This document shows positions 42,791-52,079 of a stretch of DNA of 64,000 nucleotides, piece by piece (within the stretch, counting starts at the first letter, position 1; every line of letters begins with the position of its first letter). The notes under the pieces are model-generated. The model had not been told where the DNA came from, did no database searches, and saw nothing but the letters and a program-made list of their open reading frames with translations. The DNA is from Armatimonadota bacterium. GTDB lineage: Bacteria > Armatimonadota > Fimbriimonadia > Fimbriimonadales > ATM1. The DNA is taken from assembly GCA_003577165.1 (NCBI GenBank), contig QEUM01000004.1:310001-374000 (forward strand). Direction: 5' to 3'. The position numbers and the translations under genes are program-made.

Positions 42791-43507
42791 GTGAGCAAGC
42801 CGAAGGCAATCGTGCTCCTCAGCGGCGGGCTGGACTCCGCGACTTGCCTCGCAATCGCGAAGGCCGAGGGCCTCGATATCCACGCCCTGACGTTTCAGTA
42901 CGGCCAGCGGCATGCACGCGAGGTGTCCGCCGCCAAGTGCGTCGCGGAGAACTTCTCCGTCCTTTCGCATCACATCATCTCCATTGATCACCTCGCGCTT
43001 GCGGCGTCATCGCTCACGGGGGAGGGCGAGGTGCCGAAGAACCGAACGAAGATCGCGGACTTCAACGACATTCCGTCCACCTACGTTCCTGCGCGAAACA
43101 CGCTCTTCTTGTCCTATGCGCTCGGGATGGCGGAAGTCTCAGGGACTGGAGAGATCTACATTGGAGCAAACGCGGTGGACTACTCTGGTTACCCCGACTG
43201 TCGGCGCGAGTTCATGGACGCATTCGAGCGAATGGCCAACCTTGCGATTCGCGACGCAGTTCTGGGCAAGCTGATCGTACGGATTCGAACGCCGCTAATG
43301 AACTTGTCGAAAGCGGAGATCATAAGGCTGGGCAATTCGCTCGGCGTTCCTCACGAACTCACCTGGAGTTGCTACGACCCGCAAGGTGATCTCGCCTGCG
43401 GCGAATGTGATTCCTGTCTGATTCGGCTGAGGGGATTTGAAGAAGCCGGCTTGACCGACCCGATCCGATACAGAGCGAAGAGCGACGCGGCGCTCGGATC
43501 GGAATGA
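42791..43507 (+). CDS. queC: 7-cyano-7-deazaguanine synthase
   Basis: The 238-residue enzyme makes preQ0 from CDG, ATP and ammonia. The PP-loop LSGGLDSA lies at 10-17, YVPARNTLFLSYAL in the middle and the zinc site CYDPQGDLACGECDSC near the C-terminus. The start is GTG; TTTAAT ends 10 nt before it. Its stop overlaps queE by ATGA. Confidence 0.97.
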   Translation: MSKPKAIVLLSGGLDSATCLAIAKAEGLDIHALTFQYGQRHAREVSAAKCVAENFSVLSHHIISIDHLALAASSLTGEGEVPKNRTKIADFNDIPSTYVPARNTLFLSYALGMAEVSGTGEIYIGANAVDYSGYPDCRREFMDAFERMANLAIRDAVLGKLIVRIRTPLMNLSKAEIIRLGNSLGVPHELTWSCYDPQGDLACGECDSCLIRLRGFEEAGLTDPIRYRAKSDAALGSE

Positions 43508-44142
43508 AAATCTACTCAGTCAAGGAAGCGTTCTATTCGATCCAAGGGGAGGGCGCGAATGTCGGCAGGCCCGCGGTCTTCTGCCGCTTCGCCGGGTGCA
43601 ACCTCTGGACAGGAAGGGAAGAAGATCGAGCGTCCGCCGTCTGTGCGTTCTGTGACACCGACTTCGTCGGCGTAGATGGGATCGGGGGGGGCCAGTTTCG
43701 GTCCCCCGAGAGCCTCGGCGCGCACTTGGCGTCGCTATGGCCACCGGGCGACTCGGGGGAGAAGTTCGTTGTGCTCACCGGCGGGGAGCCATGCCTTCAA
43801 GTCGATCCGGATTTGACAAATGCGCTCCATGCGGCCGGCTTCTCGATCGCCATCGAGACAAACGGCACGCTGCCCGTGCCGAGCGGGGTGGATTGGATTT
43901 GCGTGAGTCCGAAGGCCGGCACCGACTTGAAGCAGTTGTCAGGAGACGAGTTGAAGTTGGTGTTTCCGCAGGAGAACTGCACACCGGAAGATTTCGAGGG
44001 CCTGGACTTTCGGCACTTCTTTCTACAGCCGATGGACGGCCCGCGCCTCGCGGAGAACACGAAACTTGCGCTCGAATACTGCCTTCGGCGCCCTAAGTGG
44101 AGGCTCAGCCTGCAGGTTCACAAGTTCTTGGGCGTTCGCTGA
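43504..44142 (+). CDS. queE: 7-carboxy-7-deazaguanine synthase
   Basis: The 212-residue radical SAM enzyme converts CPH4 to CDG. The cluster Cys residues are in CRFAGCNLW and CAFCDTDF, with an insert between the first and second cysteines as in the E. coli type; LTGGEPCLQ contacts SAM. It is cotranscribed with queC. queD and queF are not in this window. Confidence 0.96.
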   Translation: MKIYSVKEAFYSIQGEGANVGRPAVFCRFAGCNLWTGREEDRASAVCAFCDTDFVGVDGIGGGQFRSPESLGAHLASLWPPGDSGEKFVVLTGGEPCLQVDPDLTNALHAAGFSIAIETNGTLPVPSGVDWICVSPKAGTDLKQLSGDELKLVFPQENCTPEDFEGLDFRHFFLQPMDGPRLAENTKLALEYCLRRPKWRLSLQVHKFLGVR

Positions 44143-44143
44143 T

Positions 44144-45046
44144 CTACTCGTGGCCGCGATCGCGCGTCTTGCCGCGGAGCGCGTTCTCTTCCAAGAACTC
44201 GACGATCTTGCCTGCCACGTCCACTCCTGAGGCCGCCTCAATTCCCTCCAAGCCTGGCGAGGAGTTCACTTCGATTACCACAGGGCCGTGATTCGATCTC
44301 AGCATGTCGACGCCCGCAACGTTGAGGCCCATGATCTTGGCGGCCCTTCTGGCGATGCTTCGCTCCTCGGGTGTCAATCTTGCGCGCGCTGCGGTGCCCC
44401 CCCGGTGGAGATTCGCACGGAAGTCCCCAGGCGCTGCAGACCTTTGCATCGCAGCGACGACTCTGCCACCAACGACGAGCGCTCGAATGTCGGTGCCTCC
44501 GGCCTCCTTGATGTACTCCTGCACCAATAGGTTCGCGTCCAACTCCCGGAACGCAGCGATGACGGACTGAGCAGCCTTCTTCGTCTCGGCGAGAACGACT
44601 CCTATGCCTTGAGTGCCTTCGAGGAGTTTCACCACGAGCGGCGCGCCGCCGACCATGTTGATGATATCGTCGATGTCCTTCGTGTAGTGGGCAAATCCCG
44701 AAACGGGCAAGCCAACGCCAGCCCTCGCCAGCAACTGCAAGCATCTAAGTTTGTCCCGGGACCTCGCGATCGCTTGCGACTCGTTCGCTGGGAAGATCCC
44801 CATCATTTCGAATTGCCGGACGACTGCAGTTCCGTAGAAAGTCCGAGATGCGCCGATCCTCGGGATGATCGTGTCAAAACGAAGCGGCTCGCCCCGGAAG
44901 AACACCTCCGGCTTGTGTGCCGTGATGTTCATGTAACAACGAAGATAGTCCACCACGCGAACGTCGTGTCCGCGCTTCTCAGCGGCCTCTTTGAGCCGAC
45001 GAGTCGAGTACAAGTACGGCCTTCTGGACAGAATCCCAATTCTCAT
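44144..45046 (-). CDS. rimK: RimK-type ATP-grasp ligase
   Basis: The 300-residue enzyme adds glutamate to a protein C-terminus, classically S6, or makes related peptides. It shows [59 protein letters not shown] (ATP-grasp loop), [21 protein letters not shown] and the Mg site [15 protein letters not shown]. The ATG overlaps the stop of the RimB-type protease gene (ATGA). Confidence 0.95.
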   Translation of the reverse strand: MRIGILSRRPYLYSTRRLKEAAEKRGHDVRVVDYLRCYMNITAHKPEVFFRGEPLRFDTIIPRIGASRTFYGTAVVRQFEMMGIFPANESQAIARSRDKLRCLQLLARAGVGLPVSGFAHYTKDIDDIINMVGGAPLVVKLLEGTQGIGVVLAETKKAAQSVIAAFRELDANLLVQEYIKEAGGTDIRALVVGGRVVAAMQRSAAPGDFRANLHRGGTAARARLTPEERSIARRAAKIMGLNVAGVDMLRSNHGPVVIEVNSSPGLEGIEAASGVDVAGKIVEFLEENALRGKTRDRGHE

Positions 45047-45543
45047 TCGTTTGCCTTCGAAGAATTTTTTGTGCGCTTTCCTAACAGATAGGAGCGTGCA
45101 GGATCGACTGTAAACCGATTTCGAAGCGCTTGCCTCCCGAGCAGCATGCGGAAGCCCATGACGTCTCTGCGCGCCAGCGTGACCTCGATCGTCCACTCTT
45201 CCGGCCCGAGCCGAACGGACGTTTCAATCACGGGCCTCAGTTGTGCCCGGCCTCCCGAATCCTTCACCCAGCGGTGTTCGAGAAGAGGCGCCTCGACGAC
45301 GACCGCCTGGTGGCTGTCGCGCTGCTTCGGATGGATCGTGAAGCGTACCCACGGACAGCCGTCCTTCGAGAACTCTCGCACGAAAAACGCGTGGAGCGAA
45401 GAGGAGCGCGCCCCGGTGTCGATCTTCGCTTTTACGCGGCACCCTCCGAGGCTGGGCAGGGTGACCCACTCCCTCCAACCGATGGTCTGGAGGACCTTGG
45501 CTTCTGGATGCCCTGCATTGGCATGCGACGTCCTGCGCTCCAT
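45043..45543 (-). CDS. RimB-type retropepsin-like zinc protease partner of RimK
   Basis: The 166-residue protein has the single-lobe aspartic-protease motif [15 protein letters not shown] (about 38-52) and a matching second part, [14 protein letters not shown]. It belongs to the putative ATP-dependent zinc proteases found next to rimK; in Pseudomonas the equivalent RimB trims poly-glutamate made by RimK. AAGGTGA lies 6 nt before the ATG. Confidence 0.9.
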   Translation of the reverse strand: MERRTSHANAGHPEAKVLQTIGWREWVTLPSLGGCRVKAKIDTGARSSSLHAFFVREFSKDGCPWVRFTIHPKQRDSHQAVVVEAPLLEHRWVKDSGGRAQLRPVIETSVRLGPEEWTIEVTLARRDVMGFRMLLGRQALRNRFTVDPARSYLLGKRTKNSSKANE

Positions 45544-45666
45544 CGAAATTCACCTTCTCCCGGTCGCGGAGCGGGAGTATGGCATCCCTTCGCCGTTCAG
45601 ACGACCGCCACGCGGCGGGCGGGTCGGCTGCTCGGCAGAATAGAATGGTCGCGGTCGGTCGCTCAA

Positions 45667-48600
45667 ATGTTCTTCGTCTCGCTGCTCGCATTGGGCACGA
45701 CAATCGGTGTTCCCATGTCCTCTTCGATCCAGGTCGTCAACCTTCGTTGCGAATTTCTCGAGAACCCGCTGTCGGTAGAAGATCCAAGTCCCCGTCTCTC
45801 GTGGAACGTGGAGTCTTCTACGCGCGGTGCGAGACAGAGCGCATACCGAATCATCGTATCGTCCTCCCGTGAACGCGCCGAGTCCGGAGCGGGAGACCTC
45901 TGGGATTCGGGCAAAGTCTCGTCCGACAACACGATCTCAATCCGTTATGCAGGTAATCCGCTCCCGCGCCTTTCGTCTGCCTTCTGGCGGGTGAAGGCGT
46001 GGGACCAGAAGGGACAGGAATCCGATTGGAGTTCCGTCGCGCAGTTTCGCACCGGCTTCCGGCACGAAAGCGACTGGCGCGGCGAGTGGATTCGCGACGA
46101 GCAGATCGCCCCGAGCGGTCAGCCTCCGCACAACGGGTTTCACACGGAGTTGGCTTCGTCGCCGGGAGCGGAGAAGTGGGTGACGTTGGATCTGGGAAAG
46201 CCGCAGCGGATTTCCGAAATCAGACTACATCCAGCGCGGCCGTTCGATTGGATTCGGGACGAGCCTGGATTTCTCTTTCCGGTGCGGTTCGTCTTGGAAG
46301 CGGCTGACGCGAGCGATTTCTCTAAGCGAACGCTGCTGCATGACGCGACCGCTGAGGACTTTGAAGCGCCGAACTCGGCGCGCCGGTTCACGTTCTCTCC
46401 TGTGACCGCAAGATTCGTTCGCCTGCGTGTCACGAAACTTCGAGAACGAGATCCCGGCAACTTCGGGTTCGCCCTTGCAGAGATGCAGGCGCTCGATCCC
46501 GAAGGAGCCGTTGTATCGAAGTCGTGTGAAGTCACGGCATCCGACAGCATCGAGTCGAACTCTTGGTCTAAACAGAGACTCGTGGACGGTGACCTCACGT
46601 CGCATCGCGCGAAGGATCGCGGCCCCCTCCCCGCCACTTACTTTCGTCGCGGCTTCGAGTTGAACGGCAAGGTGAAAGAGGCATACCTGCACTCCACCGC
46701 GCTGGGAGTCTATGAGCCGAGGCTCAACGGAAGCCGAATCGGAAACTCGCTGCTTGCGCCCGAATGGACCGACTACAGCACAAGGGTCCAAGTCCAGACA
46801 TGGGATGTGACACCTCTCGTTCGAGAAGGCAACAACGTTCTCGGCTTCGAGGTGGGTGACGGGTGGTATTGCGGACGCATCGGGATGGCGCAATCACTTG
46901 GCACGACAGGATTGCCGCGGGAAGTGTACGGCCGCCAACATGCGGTGCGCGCGATGCTCGAAGTCCGGTTTGCGGACGGGAGGGAAGCGTGGATCGGAAC
47001 CGACGGTAGTTGGCGCACGACGACTCAGGGCCCGATCCGCGCATCGGATATCTTGGATGGGGAAGTCTACGACGCAAATTTCGAAATGCCGGGATGGGAT
47101 GCACCCGGATTCGACGACAGAAGTTGGGGAAGCGCACACATTGCAGAGAGAATCTCCGCGAATACGGTGCCCCAAGTCAACGAGCCGATCTCCGTAGTTG
47201 AGAGGATTCCAGCAGTTTCGGTTCAGAGATTGGACGACGGCGCTGTGCTGGTGGACTTCGGACAGAACATCGCGGGTGTCCTCGAGGCTCGGCTTCGGGG
47301 TTCGAAGGGGGTACGAGTTACGATCCGCCACGGTGAGGCAATCGCAGACGACGGTTCACTCTACACCGCGAACCTTCGAGGAGCGGCGCAGATGGACACG
47401 GTCATCTTCGGCGACTCGAAGGAACTGACGTTTCGTCCGAAGTTCACATACCATGGCTTTCGATACGCTTCGATCGAAGGACTCGATTACACACCGTCGG
47501 CGTCCGACTTCGTCGCTCTGGTGCAGGCATCGAGCAGTCCCGAAACGGCGGACTTCGAGTGCTCGAATCCGCTGCTCAACAAACTGTGGGACAACATCCT
47601 CCGCACGCAGCGCGCCAATCTGCAAAGCGTTCCGACGGATTGCCCGCAGAGAGACGAGCGCCTGGGCTGGATGGGAGACATCCTCGCGTATGGGCAGACT
47701 GCCGTCTTTCGCATGGACCTGGCCGCGTTCTTCGACAAGTGGTTTCAAGACGTGCGAGATGCGCAGGCCGACGACGGTCGTTATCCGGACTTCGCGCCCC
47801 ATCCCTTCGGCAAAAACAGAAGTTTCACGGGTGCGCCCGCGTGGGGAGACGCGGGAGTTTTCGTCCCTTGGATCGCATATCAAAACTACGGCGACGTCGG
47901 TTTTCTTGCGGACCACTTCGAATCGGCGCGCAGGTGGGTGGACTGGATCCGATCCAAGAACTCAGACTTCGTCTGGCGTAATGGAAGGCACAACGATTAC
48001 AACGACTGGCTCAACGGGGACACTCTCATCGCGCCAGGCTGGCCGCGGACGGGCGCAACGATTCCGAACGAAGTCTTCGCGACGGCGTTCTTCGCGGAGT
48101 CCTGCCGCCTCGTCGCAGAGATGGCTCGCGCTCTCGGACGCGAAAAAGAAGCCTCTGACTATGCCGGGCTGTACCAGCAGATTCGTTCGAAATTCGCGCA
48201 GGAGTTTATCAACGAGGACGGAGTCGTGAAGGGGGATACTCAAGCCGGCTACGCCATTGCCCTCGACTTCGACCTTGTTCCGCCCGAATTGCGAGACAAG
48301 GCTGTCGAGAACCTGAGACGAAGCGTGGCCGCGTACGGCGATCACCTTTCGACCGGATTTCACTCCACGCATCGCATGATGATCCAACTCTCGAAGTTGG
48401 GGATGCATGAACTCGCGTGCAAACTCGCCACACAGACGACCTTTCCAGGGTGGGGGTATTCGCTTGAGAACGGGGCGACTTCGATCTGGGAGCGCTGGGA
48501 CGGCTACGTGAAGGGAAGGGGCTTCCAGGATCCCGGAATGAACTCCCTTAACCACTGGGCCTTCGGCGCGATCGGCGAGTGGATGATGCGATGCCTCGTA

Positions 48601-48939
48601 GGAATCAACCCGGTGGACGACTCGCCGGGATGGAAGAGGTTCGTTATCCGCCCCATGCCGGGTGGGGGGATTTCGTCCTGTCGCGGCAGTTACCAATCCG
48701 TCCGCGGCAAGATCGAATGCAGTTGGGTCGTTTCGCCCGAGGGACTGGCCGTCTCCGTAACGGTGCCTGCTAACACCACGGCCGAGTTGGCGCTGCCCGC
48801 GACCTTTGGCGATGTAGTTCTCGAATCAGGTAGGGACCCGGCGTCCGCCCTTGGAGTGAAGCCGCTCGGCAAGAGGGCGGACGAGCATCGGTTCGAGTTG
48901 GAGTCGGGAACGTACTCGTTTACCGTGCGTGAGCGATAG
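45667..48939 (+). CDS. GH78 alpha-L-rhamnosidase with discoidin-like insert
   Basis: The 1090-residue protein has a signal peptide (MFFVSLLALGTTIGVPM), an N-terminal fibronectin-like domain (VVNLRCEFLENPLSVEDPSPRLSWNV) and a discoidin (F5/8C)-like domain (about 155-290: WVTLDLGKPQRISEIRLHP, FVRLRVTKLRE). Two beta-sandwiches, the (alpha/alpha)6 catalytic domain with DCPQRDERLGWMGD near 660 and GIGEWMMR-type end motifs, and a C-terminal sandwich follow. It would release rhamnose outside the cell. A reading from 45130 is a shadow of the RimB-type gene. TAGAAT lies 20 nt upstream; no Shine-Dalgarno is seen. Confidence 0.9.
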   Translation: MFFVSLLALGTTIGVPMSSSIQVVNLRCEFLENPLSVEDPSPRLSWNVESSTRGARQSAYRIIVSSSRERAESGAGDLWDSGKVSSDNTISIRYAGNPLPRLSSAFWRVKAWDQKGQESDWSSVAQFRTGFRHESDWRGEWIRDEQIAPSGQPPHNGFHTELASSPGAEKWVTLDLGKPQRISEIRLHPARPFDWIRDEPGFLFPVRFVLEAADASDFSKRTLLHDATAEDFEAPNSARRFTFSPVTARFVRLRVTKLRERDPGNFGFALAEMQALDPEGAVVSKSCEVTASDSIESNSWSKQRLVDGDLTSHRAKDRGPLPATYFRRGFELNGKVKEAYLHSTALGVYEPRLNGSRIGNSLLAPEWTDYSTRVQVQTWDVTPLVREGNNVLGFEVGDGWYCGRIGMAQSLGTTGLPREVYGRQHAVRAMLEVRFADGREAWIGTDGSWRTTTQGPIRASDILDGEVYDANFEMPGWDAPGFDDRSWGSAHIAERISANTVPQVNEPISVVERIPAVSVQRLDDGAVLVDFGQNIAGVLEARLRGSKGVRVTIRHGEAIADDGSLYTANLRGAAQMDTVIFGDSKELTFRPKFTYHGFRYASIEGLDYTPSASDFVALVQASSSPETADFECSNPLLNKLWDNILRTQRANLQSVPTDCPQRDERLGWMGDILAYGQTAVFRMDLAAFFDKWFQDVRDAQADDGRYPDFAPHPFGKNRSFTGAPAWGDAGVFVPWIAYQNYGDVGFLADHFESARRWVDWIRSKNSDFVWRNGRHNDYNDWLNGDTLIAPGWPRTGATIPNEVFATAFFAESCRLVAEMARALGREKEASDYAGLYQQIRSKFAQEFINEDGVVKGDTQAGYAIALDFDLVPPELRDKAVENLRRSVAAYGDHLSTGFHSTHRMMIQLSKLGMHELACKLATQTTFPGWGYSLENGATSIWERWDGYVKGRGFQDPGMNSLNHWAFGAIGEWMMRCLVGINPVDDSPGWKRFVIRPMPGGGISSCRGSYQSVRGKIECSWVVSPEGLAVSVTVPANTTAELALPATFGDVVLESGRDPASALGVKPLGKRADEHRFELESGTYSFTVRER

Positions 48940-48942
48940 ACA

Positions 48943-49137
48943 TCACCGACCGGCGAGTAGTTCCAACGCACCCCGCACGACGCCGCCTGCGAGACGCTCG
49001 GAATAGTCGCCGTCGAAATTCGCCGTCTGTTGCCGACAGCCCATCGTGACTGCGAGCGCGAAACCCGCCAGCGTCAAGCAGGCCACGCGCCGCAGAGCAT
49101 TCGCGTGTCGGTTGAGAAATCTTTGTAAGTCCTTCAT
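48943..49137 (-). CDS. Small predicted exported/lipoprotein
   Basis: The 64-residue protein has an RR-containing N-region, one hydrophobic stretch (VACLTLAGFALAVTMGC) and then a polar tail (QQTANFDGDYSERLAGG). Cys34 could be lipidated, although the box (TMGC) is poor. An inverted repeat TTCCGGG-N10-CCCGGAA (49139-49162) lies just before the ATG. Unknown function. The region 49163-49377 contains no gene. Confidence 0.5.
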   Translation of the reverse strand: MKDLQRFLNRHANALRRVACLTLAGFALAVTMGCRQQTANFDGDYSERLAGGVVRGALELLAGR

Positions 49138-49377
49138 GTTCCGGGTAGTTGGAGTCCCGGAACTGAAGCGCCTTACCATGCGCGCGCTCAGTTAATTTCT
49201 TTTCGAGTCCTTTTACTTCCGCGTCACGCGACCAGCGGAAGTGCAAGTTCGGGAGACTCACGCGCGTGGCGGCGACTGAGCCGCGCTCATGGCAAGCAGG
49301 GGAAACGGATTCGAGGCCCTAGCCCGGAGTGGCAGAGGGCGCTAGTGGAAGCGGGAAGGGATGGAAGCGCTGGAGGT

Positions 49378-49452
49378 TGGTGGGCGGTACTGGACTTGAA
49401 CCAGTGACCCCTTCGGTGTGAACGAAGTGCTCTACCACTGAGCTAACCGCCC
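49378..49452 (-). tRNA. tRNA-Val (CAC)
   Basis: The 75-nt tRNA folds fully: acceptor GGGCGGT/ACCGCCC, anticodon stem CTTCG/CGAAG with loop TTCACAC (anticodon CAC), T arm ACTGG-TTCAAGT-CCAGT, discriminator A and encoded CCA. No duplicate fragment was seen. Confidence 0.97.
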
Positions 49453-49516
49453 TCGACACTCATTCTGCAGTGGTTAGGGGGAACCGAATATACCTCGGCC
49501 CCCTCGTGAGTCCGAG

Positions 49517-49522
49517 TAGACT
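49517..49522 (+). promoter_or_regulatory. -10-like box TAGACT
   Basis: TAGACT ends 5 nt before the GTG at 49528; no Shine-Dalgarno lies between. Confidence 0.35.
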
Positions 49523-49527
49523 CAGCC

Positions 49528-50253
49528 GTGCCCTCTCCCCGGATCGGGATATCGTGCGACGTCGGCATGCGGGAAGCGGACGGTGAGGCGCTTCTCCAGT
49601 TGGACTTTCGGTACGCCGAGGCGATCTTTGCGGCGGGAGGCGATCCGGTCCTCCTGATGCCAGGCGTCACGAACGATGCCGTCCTCGAAACTCTGGACGG
49701 CTGGCTCATTCCGGGCGGCAACGACCTTTCCCCCTCCAGCTATGGCGAACAGCCCCATCCCGAGGTCTGTGTCCTTCATCCCCGTCGCGAGTCCTTCGAG
49801 TGGCAAGTGCTTCGGAAGTTTCAAGACTCGAACCTGCCGATTCTCGGAATCTGCTTCGGCAGTCAGTTCCTGAACGTCGCACACGGCGGGACGCTTCACA
49901 CGCATCTTCCGGACGTGATCGGGCACAACGAGCACCGCTCCGGATTCGAGGAGATCGACTTGATCGAATCGAGCCGACTATTCGGCCTCGGGCTTCCGAT
50001 TCGATTCACTGGCTCGACCTCACACCACCAAGCGGTGAAGGATGTCGCGCCCGGGTGGAAGATCGCTGCAATCGCGAAGGACGGAGTGATCGAAGCGGTG
50101 GAAGAGGACTCGAACCGCTTCCGATTCGGAGTGCAATGGCATCCAGAGCGAACACCTGATTCGGAGGCGACCCGCGCACTCTTCGCGGCGTTCGTCGAGG
50201 CGTGTCGTCAGTGGGCGCTGATCGCGCGCTCCGCGAGGATGACTGCGACGTAG
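49528..50253 (+). CDS. Class I glutamine amidotransferase-like (peptidase C26) hydrolase
   Basis: The 241-residue protein resembles gamma-glutamyl-GABA hydrolase PuuD: DGWLIPGGNDLSPSSYGE, the nucleophile Cys in ILGICFGSQFLN (near 111), and FGVQWHPERT carrying the catalytic His and Glu. It would cleave gamma-glutamyl amides. The 3' end overlaps the convergent RuvX-like gene by 46 bp. Confidence 0.9.
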   Translation: MPSPRIGISCDVGMREADGEALLQLDFRYAEAIFAAGGDPVLLMPGVTNDAVLETLDGWLIPGGNDLSPSSYGEQPHPEVCVLHPRRESFEWQVLRKFQDSNLPILGICFGSQFLNVAHGGTLHTHLPDVIGHNEHRSGFEEIDLIESSRLFGLGLPIRFTGSTSHHQAVKDVAPGWKIAAIAKDGVIEAVEEDSNRFRFGVQWHPERTPDSEATRALFAAFVEACRQWALIARSARMTAT

Positions 50254-50615
50254 TCGTCAATGGGAACGGGCGGAACCTGAAGGCTGCTCGGCAGAAGGCG
50301 ACGCCAGCCGCGACGCGGAGTGCATTCCCAGTACCTTTCTCTTGCTCGAATGGACGAATCCCTCTCATCCACGATGAGAAGCGACAGTCCAGGGCTGGAT
50401 TCGCGCAACGCGACTTGAACCGCTTTGGAGTTCGTCCCATTGCCCACGACTGCGAGTTGCACGTTGTGCGCTTGCACCAACTCATGCGCGCGGAGTCCGA
50501 CGCCGGATACGTCGCAGATGTCGCGCGCGAGAATCTCGGTTTTCTCGCCGTCGGTGCGCACCACGGCCAGGCCGCACTTTCCTGTGCCGGGGTCCACGCC
50601 GAGCACGGTCTTCAT
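50208..50615 (-). CDS. Divergent RuvX/RuvC-like RNase H-fold protein
   Basis: The 135-residue protein repeats the RNase H-fold order of RuvX: VLGVDPGTGKCGLAVV (metal Asp8), LAVVGNGTNSKAVQVAL, LLIVDERDSS and DDYVAVILAERAI. It is distinct from the canonical ruvX at 41580-41990. It is the last gene of the rlmN-lpt operon, overlapping the DUF3084 gene by ATGA. A nuclease role is inferred from the conserved acidic residues. Confidence 0.82.
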   Translation of the reverse strand: MKTVLGVDPGTGKCGLAVVRTDGEKTEILARDICDVSGVGLRAHELVQAHNVQLAVVGNGTNSKAVQVALRESSPGLSLLIVDERDSSIRARERYWECTPRRGWRRLLPSSLQVPPVPIDDYVAVILAERAISAH

Positions 50616-52072
50616 CGGTCGTTGCGGATGACCAGGCTCAGGAGCAAAATGTCGGCAGAGCGCGTCCTCGCTTGCGCCTTCGCGTCCACGCGCACGTTTC
50701 CACCTTGCGCGTGGATCGCCTCGGCGACGTCTATCACTTGCCGCACGTTCACCGAGCCAAGCGTGTTCTCTCCGCCTGCGACGGGAATCATTCCGGCCGT
50801 CAACGCAGCCTCGCGAACGTCGCGGTTAATGAAGGACGCCAACGTCGAAATAGTCTCGTCCAGCGTTCTGCTGCCGTCTATGACCGTGGACGCGACGACT
50901 GCGTCCTGTTCGAAAACGACCCGATTGCGAAAGACGCCGATTTCGAGGGGCACCGGCAGGTCCTCTTCCTGGAAGTAATTGTAATAGGACCGCGCGATGA
51001 GAACCAAGTCGTCGGTCGTGCTGGCGATGGCTTCGATGATGCTCCGCACCTGAGCCTCCACGCTGATCGTGATCGTGCCCTCGGATGTGATTCTCTGCCG
51101 CTCGACGATGCCTGCCGCGATACCGTGCTCATCCGGTTCGACGCCCCTCTCGAGCGCGCGGACGTTCGCAGACTTCACGAGCGTGGAAAGCTGCTGCAGG
51201 ATTTCGTTCGGCGTCTTTCCTCCCTGCATGACCAGACGGGAGAGTTCCTCATCTTTGCGGAACAGAAGGGTGCTGGTTCGAATGGACTCGATGCCCTGCA
51301 GAAGCCGTCCAATGCCTGCCTGCAATCGAGCGCTCTCGTCGGTTAGCGCCGCCACTCGATTGCGCAGACTGGATTCGGTCATCTCGAGCGTGTCCACTTC
51401 TCTCTGCAGTCTCTCTTTGTCTTGCTGCAGTTGTGTCAGCTCCTGCTGGGCCTGCTCTAGGTTGTTCTCTGCGACTTCGACTTCATGGGCGAGTTGGAGC
51501 GAGAAGCGGTTTGCGGCCTCCTGTTCCTGACGGAGCCTGGAGACTTCGCGCGAAAGGCCGTCCGCTTCGGTCTTCAGTTGCGTCACCTGCGCTTGCGCGG
51601 CCGCGCGCTCCGACTCCGCGCGTCGGTGAGCCGCTTCGGCTTGGTTCTTTGAGGCGACGGCATCCGAAACTTCTCCTTCGAGTTTCGCGAGTTGGGCCTG
51701 CTGTTCGCGCACGCGCGCTTCATTTCTCCCCACTTCCGTTCTTAGATCCGTAACTTGCGACTGCGCTTCCTCGGCCTGTTGATTGAGCATCGCATTGCGG
51801 CCTTCTAACTCCTTGTATTCGCGCACTATCTGCGGGCCTTTCGCCATCCACTCGCGGACTGGCGCGGAGATCGTGAGAATCGCGTAGGTCGTCGCAACGG
51901 GAATCAGCATTCCGGAGATGACGGTAAACACCACCGCCGTGTGGCGTGGCCGAAGACCAGCGAGGCGAAGGCGCTTCTTGCCGAGCTTTCTGCCAAGCCA
52001 GTCGCCGACGTAGGCGATCAGTCCGCCCATCAGGACGAATAGCGCGAGGATGGCTGGTGACGAGACTTCCAT
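50612..52072 (-). CDS. DUF3084 membrane coiled-coil protein
   Basis: The 486-residue protein has two N-terminal membrane helices (about 8-26 and 45-70), a long coiled coil (about 85-260: repeated Glu/Gln/Leu heptads) and a C-terminal DUF3084 domain with LEIGVFRNRVVFEQDAVVAST and LLSLVIRND. It belongs to a family known from cyanobacteria and relatives without a defined job. Its place after lptB-lptF suggests an envelope-transport scaffold. AGGA lies 5 nt before the ATG. Confidence 0.87.
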   Translation of the reverse strand: MEVSSPAILALFVLMGGLIAYVGDWLGRKLGKKRLRLAGLRPRHTAVVFTVISGMLIPVATTYAILTISAPVREWMAKGPQIVREYKELEGRNAMLNQQAEEAQSQVTDLRTEVGRNEARVREQQAQLAKLEGEVSDAVASKNQAEAAHRRAESERAAAQAQVTQLKTEADGLSREVSRLRQEQEAANRFSLQLAHEVEVAENNLEQAQQELTQLQQDKERLQREVDTLEMTESSLRNRVAALTDESARLQAGIGRLLQGIESIRTSTLLFRKDEELSRLVMQGGKTPNEILQQLSTLVKSANVRALERGVEPDEHGIAAGIVERQRITSEGTITISVEAQVRSIIEAIASTTDDLVLIARSYYNYFQEEDLPVPLEIGVFRNRVVFEQDAVVASTVIDGSRTLDETISTLASFINRDVREAALTAGMIPVAGGENTLGSVNVRQVIDVAEAIHAQGGNVRVDAKAQARTRSADILLLSLVIRNDR

Positions 52073-52079
52073 GACTGTC

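Noticed and set aside
41580-42809. 409-codon reading fused with ruvX
   Set aside because: The N-terminal 270 codons are an out-of-frame shadow of the inositol-phosphatase gene; ruvX has a GTG start overlapping that gene's stop.
45130-45666. Longer N-terminus for the second GH78 gene
   Set aside because: This part is antisense to the RimB-type gene and lacks a signal peptide; the signal peptide begins at 45667.
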